From contig DATDRF010000231.1 in NCBI GenBank assembly GCA_035291905.1, forward strand, positions 1 to 7,048: a stretch of 7,048 nt of DNA, read 5' to 3'. The translations under genes and the position numbers were made by a program. Each line of letters opens with the position of its first letter. Position 1 is the stretch's first letter. The notes beneath the pieces were generated by a model, which searched no databases, had not been told where the DNA came from, and saw only the letters and a list, made by a program, of their open reading frames with translations. The DNA is from JACPLA01 sp035291905 (GTDB taxonomy: Bacteria > Bacteroidota > Ignavibacteria > UBA10030). Shown piece by piece: positions 1-4,730 of this stretch.

Positions 1-791
1 GGCACAAGGGTAAGACTGACCCCTATCATCAGCGCGAAGAACACGATCTGCAGCATCTCTCCGTCAGCCAGTGCCTTGATCGGGTTTGTCGCCACGATAT
101 TCACCAGCATTCCAACGAGATCCACGGGAGGAACTTCCGCCTTGATATCAGTCTGGAATTCGGCCAACAGTTTTTCCTGCGCCTCGGGAGCCAGCCGTTT
201 GCCCGGCTCTATCAAATTGACCAGCGTGAGACCGATCGTGATCGAGACCGTGATCGTGATGAGATACCAGCCGATCGTCTTCCCTCCGAGTTTTCCAACC
301 CTTCGTATGTCCCCAAGGCTTGCAGCACCTACAATGAGCGAAGCAAGGACAAGCGGTATCGAAATGAACATCAGAAGCCGAATGAAAATATTCCCCACGG
401 GCTTGATGACAACAGCCAGGCTCTTCACTTTTTCAACCGAAACAATTCCCGTCAGCTCCCGCCATTCGGATGCGCTGCCTGATTCGCGTTCGTCTCCCCT
501 CACCCGCATCGTCGCCGCCGACCGATCCTCCTTGCCGAGAGTGCGGGAGAATCGCAGGATGCCCAGTTGATCTTCGGGACCAAAGGAGGCGAGAACGACG
601 GAATCCTTTCCCACAAATTCGATCTGTTGCCACCTCTTTACCATCTCTGAAACGATCTTTCCGCGATCCCCCCTCACGTTTACCGTCAACTCGTATTTGC
701 TGACGTTGAAAATGGCGCCAAACACCGCTCCCAATACCAGAGCGCCGAGAATCTTGTTGTGAAGAGGAATGCTTTTCCACGAGAGTTTCAT
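1..791 (-). CDS. Dicarboxylate/amino acid:cation symporter (SDF/DAACS family), 3' end beyond the window
   Basis: An inner-membrane secondary transporter that takes up acidic amino acids or C4-dicarboxylates with Na+ or H+. Only the first 263 codons are present; the transport core (HP1, TM7, HP2, TM8) lies off the left edge, so the substrate cannot be read. TM1 is about residues 10-29. The stretch IKPVGNIFIRLLMFISIPLV (129-148) and the following LIVGAAS match the conserved TM2 of GltPh/GltP. TM3 is about 173-194, ending in an EPG turn. IVATNPIKALADGEML (232-247) matches the conserved TNP..AL..G segment before TM4. Odd: TM1 and TM2 are separated by roughly 95 residues (about 30-125) that are charged and soluble-looking, where GltPh has only a short loop. 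The ATG at 789-791 is chosen for its Shine-Dalgarno, and the protein starts just before TM1 as expected. The gene is 81 nt downstream of the MFS gene. Family assignment is firm; substrate is unknown. Confidence 0.92.
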   Translation of the reverse strand, partial: MKLSWKSIPLHNKILGALVLGAVFGAIFNVSKYELTVNVRGDRGKIVSEMVKRWQQIEFVGKDSVVLASFGPEDQLGILRFSRTLGKEDRSAATMRVRGDERESGSASEWRELTGIVSVEKVKSLAVVIKPVGNIFIRLLMFISIPLVLASLIVGAASLGDIRRVGKLGGKTIGWYLITITVSITIGLTLVNLIEPGKRLAPEAQEKLLAEFQTDIKAEVPPVDLVGMLVNIVATNPIKALADGEMLQIVFFALMIGVSLTLV

Positions 792-795
792 TCAA

Positions 796-801
796 CCACC
801 T
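796..801 (-). promoter_or_regulatory. Shine-Dalgarno of the symporter gene
   Basis: On the minus strand AGGTGG sits 4 nt before the ATG at 789-791. It is a strong ribosome-binding match and fixes the symporter start. Confidence 0.7.
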
Positions 802-841
802 GTTTTGTTCCAAGGACTGAACGGTGAAAAAGAATACTGCG

Positions 842-870
842 AAAATAGAGAGTTAAGAAGGGAAATGCAA
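842..870 (-). promoter_or_regulatory. Candidate sigma70-type promoter for the symporter gene
   Basis: Minus strand TTGCAT (865-870), 17-nt spacer, TATTTT (842-847). It matches the -35/-10 consensus at 3 and 4 of 6 positions with optimal spacing, and would start transcription about 40 nt before the symporter ATG. It lies entirely in the 81-nt gap after the MFS stop. I see no obvious hairpin terminator in this gap, so read-through from the upstream operon is also possible. Seen by eye only. Confidence 0.35.
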
Positions 871-872
871 CG

Positions 873-2129
873 TTAAGATTCTACAGGGACAGCAAGAGGG
901 TCGTCAACCCGATTCAAGAGGATCAGGCCGAGCATGAGCAAGACCCCAACTGAGACCAGTGCAATACGCTGATTGGCATACGATGAAACCACCCCAAAGA
1001 GGGCCGGCCCCAGAATCGCAGAAGCCTTTCCGAAGAATGAGTAGAACCCGAAGAATTCAGTCTTTTTCTCCTTCGGAATAATGGACGACATCAGGCTGCG
1101 GCTGGAAGATTGCGATGAACCCAGCGCAATTCCCGCAAAGATACCGACGACGAAAAACATGGCAGCAGTTGAGACAAAATATGAGGCGGCAACAACGACA
1201 AGCCAGAGAACCAGCGAGATCACGAGCGTCTTCTTGTGTCCGATCTTGTCAGCAAGAATCCCGAAAAGGACAGAGCCCACAACACCCGAGGTCTGGACAA
1301 TTGCAAAGAATATGATGATATCCTGGACCCCGAGTTTGAGAGTCTCATCTGCAAAGATTGAAGAAAAAATGATGATGGTATTGATTGCGTCAACATAGAT
1401 GAAATAGGCAAGAAGGAATTTTGCCACATTACGGTATTTCGGAAATTCCTTGAAGGTCGAACGAATCCGATGAACTCCAATGGTCACAAAATCCAGCTTC
1501 AGGCTCGCATGACGCTGCGGATCAGGAACAACGATGAAGAGCGGAAGTGCGAAAAGAAAAAACAGGCCCGCAGCGATAAGAAAACTGATCCGGACGTTCA
1601 ACAGGTTGCCCGCCTCGAATCCGTCGGCGTAAAGCGGCATGGCGATCAGCAGGGTGACCAACGACCCGACGTAACCCATCGCAAATCCGTACCCTGAGAC
1701 CCGTCCGTAGCTTCGCTCCGTTGTAATTTCAGGAAGGAATGCATCATAGAACACCAGCCCGGCTTCGAACCCAATGTTGGCGAGGATGAGGAAGATCATG
1801 CCGAAGAGAATCATTGATTCCTGGGCGAAAAAGAGGGCGGCAGTGGCCAGCACGCAGAGAAGGGTGAACAGCCAAAGAAATCGTTTCTTCCCGGCCCCGT
1901 AGTCTGCCACAGCGCCGAGGATCGGGGAGAGAACCGCAACGATCAGCATGGAGAGGCTGAACGAAATACCCCACAGCGCATCTCCGTCGGTTGTTCCAAC
2001 GATAACCTTCTTGAAATACAGCGGGTAGCCGACCGTGAGAATAAGCACGTAGAACGCTGTGTTGGCAAAATCGAACAACGTCCAGGAGAAGATTTTGAAT
2101 CGTCCGGAGGGAGGGGCTGAGGGGGTCAT
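873..2129 (-). CDS. MFS transporter of the UMF1 / Atg22-like family
   Basis: A 418-residue, 12-TM-type inner-membrane permease. The N-terminal WTLFDFANTAFY (16-27) followed by TM1 ending in PLYF is the hallmark of the Atg22-like/UMF1 group. MFS motif A is seen twice, in SPILGAVADYGAGKKRFL (68-85) and GILADKIGHKKTL (289-301), after TM2 and TM8. GSSQSSSRSLMSSIIP (337-352) and EFFGFYSFFGKASAILGP (358-375) are also family-typical. Yeast Atg22 exports amino acids from the vacuole; bacterial members are mostly uncharacterised, so an amino acid or small-metabolite substrate is only an inference, helped here by the neighbouring leucine dehydrogenase and amino acid symporter. The ATG overlaps the nusB stop as ATGA. 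No clear Shine-Dalgarno precedes it, which points to translational coupling. Length is normal for the family and the frame is intact. Confidence 0.9.
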   Translation of the reverse strand: MTPSAPPSGRFKIFSWTLFDFANTAFYVLILTVGYPLYFKKVIVGTTDGDALWGISFSLSMLIVAVLSPILGAVADYGAGKKRFLWLFTLLCVLATAALFFAQESMILFGMIFLILANIGFEAGLVFYDAFLPEITTERSYGRVSGYGFAMGYVGSLVTLLIAMPLYADGFEAGNLLNVRISFLIAAGLFFLFALPLFIVVPDPQRHASLKLDFVTIGVHRIRSTFKEFPKYRNVAKFLLAYFIYVDAINTIIIFSSIFADETLKLGVQDIIIFFAIVQTSGVVGSVLFGILADKIGHKKTLVISLVLWLVVVAASYFVSTAAMFFVVGIFAGIALGSSQSSSRSLMSSIIPKEKKTEFFGFYSFFGKASAILGPALFGVVSSYANQRIALVSVGVLLMLGLILLNRVDDPLAVPVES

Positions 2130-2602
2130 GAGGCGGGATTCTTGCGGCCGGCGGTTTCGAGCAAACCGCGTCCGGTTTTCTTCAGCTTTCCGTTCTTCTT
2201 GAGGTCGTCGAGGACCGAATCCAATACGCCGTTCACGAATTTGTCGCTTTTCTCCGTGCTGTAGCGCCGTGCAATTTCGATCGCTTCATTGATAGAGACT
2301 TTCGGTGGAATATCCTCAAAATACAGAAGCTCGCAGATACATATCCTGAGAATCACCCGGTCAATGACTGCAAGTCGATTGAATTCCCAGTTTGCCACCT
2401 TCTTCTTGATCAGCGTATCGAGCTCATCCTCCGCATCAATGACCCTTTGAACGAGCGACCTGGCAAAATCAAAGGTGGCCGGGTCTTTCTTGAGATCTTC
2501 GAGAACGGTTTCAATGATTGCGGCGACAGGATTATGAGACAACTCGTGAGCATAGAGCGCCTGAAGAACTCTCTCACGTATTATGCGACGTTTCGATGCC
2601 AT
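2126..2602 (-). CDS. nusB: Transcription antitermination factor NusB
   Basis: NusB binds boxA RNA together with NusE (ribosomal protein S10) and supports antitermination of rRNA operons. The 158-residue product shows the family pattern: a basic N-terminal helix RRIIRERVLQALYAHE (5-20) for RNA binding, then the C-terminal core NWEFNRLAVIDRVILRI (71-87), ELLYFEDIPPKVSINEAIEI (91-110) and KFVNGVLDSVL (121-131). The frame is open 24 codons further upstream (to 2674), but that part would overlap the dehydrogenase gene and has no NusB similarity. The ATG at 2600-2602 has a good Shine-Dalgarno and the usual NusB N-terminus, so it is preferred. The tail of about 25 residues after the core is lysine/arginine-rich and probably disordered. 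The gene lies 13 nt after the dehydrogenase stop and overlaps the MFS start by 4 nt, so it is almost surely co-transcribed. Confidence 0.95.
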   Translation of the reverse strand: MASKRRIIRERVLQALYAHELSHNPVAAIIETVLEDLKKDPATFDFARSLVQRVIDAEDELDTLIKKKVANWEFNRLAVIDRVILRICICELLYFEDIPPKVSINEAIEIARRYSTEKSDKFVNGVLDSVLDDLKKNGKLKKTGRGLLETAGRKNPAS

Positions 2603-2606
2603 GAAA

Positions 2607-2612
2607 TCCTTT
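2607..2612 (-). promoter_or_regulatory. Shine-Dalgarno deciding the nusB start
   Basis: Minus strand AAAGGA lies 4 nt before the ATG at 2600-2602, inside the 13-nt gap after the dehydrogenase stop. It supports the shorter 158-residue NusB over the longer open frame beginning at 2674. Confidence 0.65.
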
Positions 2613-2615
2613 ATG

Positions 2616-3734
2616 CTACCTTCCGCCCCGGGTTCTTTCCCCCTGACGGCCGACAAACTCCGACCTGCCAGCATAGATCTGCTTTATTCCGGAAATCCGG
2701 GCGATCCGGGCTTCCGCAAGGCGGTTGGCCGCAAGCGATGTGGTGATCTTCTCCGCCCTCGCAATCTTCAATATTTCAGCCAGGATATCATAGATTCCCT
2801 CAGCCTGTTTCAGTGCCCGCTCCTCGCTGTACCCCTCCAATTCATTGGCAACGTTGATGAGCCCGCCCGCATTGATCGCATAATCGGGAGCCCAGAGGAT
2901 CTTGCGATCAATCAGCATTTGCATGTGCTTTTTCTCTTCCAGCAACTGGTTGTTTGCACCTCCGGCCACGATCTTCACCTTGAGCATGGGAATAGTCTCA
3001 TCATTCAGAATTCCTCCCAGAGCGCAAGGGGCAAAAATGTCCGCGGGGACGGAGAAAACCTTTTCGGGTTTCAGGTAGGTTGCCTTCACCGATCTTGCCA
3101 CGTCTTTCGCTTTTTCTTCAAATATGTCTGTGATCGTGATCAGCGCGCCCTCTTTTGCCAGGTACTTGCACAGATATGAACCGACGTGTCCCGCGCCCTG
3201 CACAACAATCTTCTTCCCCATGAGGGAATCGCTGCCGAATACCTCCTTGGCACAGGCCTTCATCCCCATGAAGACACCGAAAGCGGTCACCGGGGAAGGA
3301 TCCCCGCTTCCTCCGAGCGCCTTGGAGATTCCCGTCACGTATTTCGTCTCCATACGTACCCATTCCATCTCCCGCTCACTCGTCCCGACATCCTCCGCAG
3401 TGATGTATCGTCCTGCCAATCCCTCGATGAATCTTCCGTAGGTTCGAAACAACGCCTCAGTTTTGTCCTTGTTGGGGTCTCCGATAATGACCCCCTTTCC
3501 ACCCCCAAGATTGAGTCCCGCTATCGCGGCCTTATAGGTCATTCCGCGCGAAAGCCTCAGTACATCCCGCAGCGCCTCTTCATCGGTCGCGTACGTCCAC
3601 ATCCGCGTTCCGCCAAGGGCGGGGCCCAATGACGTGTTGTGAATTGCGATGATGGCCCGCAGACCAACCCGCACATCATTACAATAGACGATCTGTTCGT
3701 GACCAAGCGACTCAATATCTCTGAACACGCTCAT
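2616..3734 (-). CDS. Leucine dehydrogenase-type Glu/Leu/Phe/Val dehydrogenase
   Basis: A cytoplasmic NAD+-dependent amino acid dehydrogenase that reversibly deaminates branched-chain amino acids to 2-oxo acids and ammonia. The 372-residue protein aligns without gaps to remembered Bacillus leucine dehydrogenase over its first ~120 residues. Visible residues: GPALGGTRMW (37-46), substrate-binding K68 in GMTYK, catalytic K80 in LNLGGGKGVIIGD, catalytic D115 in ITAEDVGT, and the Rossmann motif GAGHVG (180-185) followed by D203, which favours NAD over NADP. DIFAPCALGGILND (232-245) and DYAINAGGLINVANEL (284-299) complete the family core. The pocket position equal to Bacillus Val291 is Leu here (see findings), so valine, leucine and phenylalanine activity are all possible. 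The C-terminal 15 or so residues are arginine/glycine-rich and extra. The ATG overlaps the ATPase stop as ATGA; a weak purine-rich AAAGAGAGA lies upstream. Family firm, exact substrate less so. Confidence 0.93.
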   Translation of the reverse strand: MSVFRDIESLGHEQIVYCNDVRVGLRAIIAIHNTSLGPALGGTRMWTYATDEEALRDVLRLSRGMTYKAAIAGLNLGGGKGVIIGDPNKDKTEALFRTYGRFIEGLAGRYITAEDVGTSEREMEWVRMETKYVTGISKALGGSGDPSPVTAFGVFMGMKACAKEVFGSDSLMGKKIVVQGAGHVGSYLCKYLAKEGALITITDIFEEKAKDVARSVKATYLKPEKVFSVPADIFAPCALGGILNDETIPMLKVKIVAGGANNQLLEEKKHMQMLIDRKILWAPDYAINAGGLINVANELEGYSEERALKQAEGIYDILAEILKIARAEKITTSLAANRLAEARIARISGIKQIYAGRSEFVGRQGERTRGGR

Positions 3735-4555
3735 GAGGATTCTCTCTTTGCATTCGGTAACGATTCAAGAGCAAGCGATATTCGTACCGGCCCCTCGGCA
3801 CTCTGCCGGTCCACACGGACATCGGTGTGAAAGATACTTTTGATGCGCTCGGCTGTGAGCACCTGCTCGGGCCGCCCCGAGGCTGCTACCGTATTCCCTC
3901 CTCCGGAAGGACTGCTGCCGAGAAGAATGACGCTTGTGCTGAACGCCGCTGCCAGGTTCAGATCGTGAGAGACGGAGATAACTGTGGTACCCTGATCGAG
4001 CTGCTGTCTTTGCAGGATCCGAAAGATCTCAATTTGATGTGAAAGGTCCAGGTGAGCATTGGGCTCATCCAGAAGGAGAACCTTCGGGCGCTGTGCAAGC
4101 GCCCTCGCAATGAGGACTCTCTGGCGCTCGCCTCCGGAAATTGCGGTCATGGGCTTGCCGGCAAGATGCGTTATGTCCGTTTGTTCCATGGCTTTGTTCG
4201 CCTGCAGAATGTCTTCCCTATTCTCAAATCCCCACTTTCCCGCGTACGGCGTCCGACCCATCAGAACCATTTCCATGACCGTGAAGGGAAACAACAGGTT
4301 CATTTCCTGCGGCACGAAGCCGATAATCCTGGCAAGATCATTTCGGAAATATGCGGCAAGGGGGCGGTCACCGAGAACGACCGAACCAGCCTCCGGCAGA
4401 AGAATTCTCGCCAGCAAACGCAGGAGCGTGCTTTTGCCCGAGCCGTTCGGCCCAAGCACACTCAGAAACTCGCCTCCTTTTGCCTCGAACGTGACATCGT
4501 CCAGCACAGGCCAACGGGGATAAGAGAAGGAGAGACGAGAGACTTGAACCTGCAT
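3731..4555 (-). CDS. ABC transporter ATP-binding protein, FecE/BtuD (iron-siderophore/heme/cobalamin) type
   Basis: Nucleotide-binding subunit that would power import of an iron chelate, heme or vitamin B12 through a FecCD/BtuC-type permease at the inner membrane. The 274-residue product has a complete ABC set: Walker A GPNGSGKST (35-43), Q-loop Q83 in FVPQE, signature ISGGERQRV (139-147), Walker B VLLLDEP (159-165), D-loop HLD (168-170) and switch H197 in SVSHD. The string LMGRTPYAGKWGF after the Q-loop and the ASGRPEQVLTAERI region near 225-238 are typical of the FecE/BtuD group. A short Gly/Ser-rich insertion (about 213-221) breaks the strand before that region. No permease or binding protein lies next to it in the window, so its partner is unknown. 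The frame is open to 4678, but the ATG at 4553-4555 begins right at the first ABC strand and has GGAG 6 nt upstream. It is the apparent first gene of the operon. Confidence 0.9.
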   Translation of the reverse strand: MQVQVSRLSFSYPRWPVLDDVTFEAKGGEFLSVLGPNGSGKSTLLRLLARILLPEAGSVVLGDRPLAAYFRNDLARIIGFVPQEMNLLFPFTVMEMVLMGRTPYAGKWGFENREDILQANKAMEQTDITHLAGKPMTAISGGERQRVLIARALAQRPKVLLLDEPNAHLDLSHQIEIFRILQRQQLDQGTTVISVSHDLNLAAAFSTSVILLGSSPSGGGNTVAASGRPEQVLTAERIKSIFHTDVRVDRQSAEGPVRISLALESLPNAKRESS

Positions 4556-4561
4556 CCGGCA

Positions 4562-4565
4562 CTCC
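4562..4565 (-). promoter_or_regulatory. Shine-Dalgarno deciding the ATPase start
   Basis: Minus strand GGAG, within CCGGAG, is 6 nt before the ATG at 4553-4555. It supports the 274-residue ATPase over a 315-residue version starting at 4678. Confidence 0.5.
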
Positions 4566-4588
4566 GGGGGGTGATAAAAAGCCGTGAC

Positions 4589-4617
4589 AAAATATGGAAA
4601 TTTGGATTCCGAGGCAA
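4589..4617 (-). promoter_or_regulatory. Candidate promoter of the ATPase-dehydrogenase-nusB-MFS operon
   Basis: Minus strand TTGCCT (4612-4617), 17-nt spacer, TATTTT (4589-4594). Each hexamer matches 4 of 6 consensus positions with optimal spacing. Transcription would begin near 4582, giving a leader of about 27 nt ahead of the ATG at 4555. If real, it excludes the longer ATPase reading frame. Recognised by eye; no Fur box or B12 riboswitch is evident in this 152-nt divergent region. Confidence 0.4.
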
Positions 4618-4659
4618 GCAACGAATCGCCGTAAGTTATTGAAATTTCATAGAAATACC

Positions 4660-4688
4660 TTGCTTTTCGTACCGTCATTCAACATATT
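4660..4688 (+). promoter_or_regulatory. Weak candidate promoter of the DUF5916 gene
   Basis: Plus strand TTGCTT (4660-4665), 17-nt spacer, CATATT (4683-4688). It matches 3 and 4 of 6 consensus positions. Transcription would start near 4695, leaving a leader of only about 13 nt. This fits the absence of a Shine-Dalgarno, but the match is weak. Confidence 0.25.
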
Positions 4689-4698
4689 CTGCGAACAT

Positions 4699-4730
4699 TG
4701 AAACGCTATGCAACGCCATTCAACGTTTCA
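4699..4730 (+). repeat. Small inverted repeat spanning the DUF5916 start codon
   Basis: TGAAACG (4699-4705) and CGTTTCA (4724-4730) are perfect reverse complements, separated by 18 nt that contain the ATG at 4708. The loop also carries a direct repeat of CAACG (4711 and 4721, the second running into the right arm). This could be a weak operator or a hairpin over the start codon; seven paired bases may also be chance. Confidence 0.3.

Noticed and set aside
225..265. Repeated GATCGTGATC-like units resembling a short tandem repeat
   Set aside because: They are the codons of ITITVSITIG in TM3 of the symporter; repetition follows from the hydrophobic Ile/Thr/Val coding.
76..570. A 164-codon plus-strand open frame at the left end
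   Set aside because: The opposite strand encodes an SDF symporter with conserved TM2-TM4 segments; the plus frame is Ser/Thr/Arg-rich noise.
792..872. Possible terminator between the MFS and symporter genes
   Set aside because: There is a T-rich run on the minus strand near 828-834 but no stem of useful length before it.
2583..3179. A 198-codon plus-strand open frame opposite the dehydrogenase and nusB start
   Set aside because: Both genes on the other strand carry full family motifs; this frame shows none and crosses their junction.
4052..4642. A 196-codon plus-strand open frame opposite the ATPase gene
   Set aside because: It is antisense to a clearly conserved ABC gene, has an odd Arg/His-rich composition and no recognisable domain; a shadow frame.
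4641..4648. Palindrome GAAATTTC in the divergent intergenic region as an operator
   Set aside because: An 8-bp AT-rich palindrome is common by chance and shows no second copy or match to a known regulator site such as a Fur box.
4556..4678. A 41-codon N-terminal extension of the ATPase frame starting from an ATG at 4678
   Set aside because: It has no resemblance to ABC N-termini, it would cover the best promoter candidate, and the ATG at 4555 has its own GGAG and begins at the first ABC strand.
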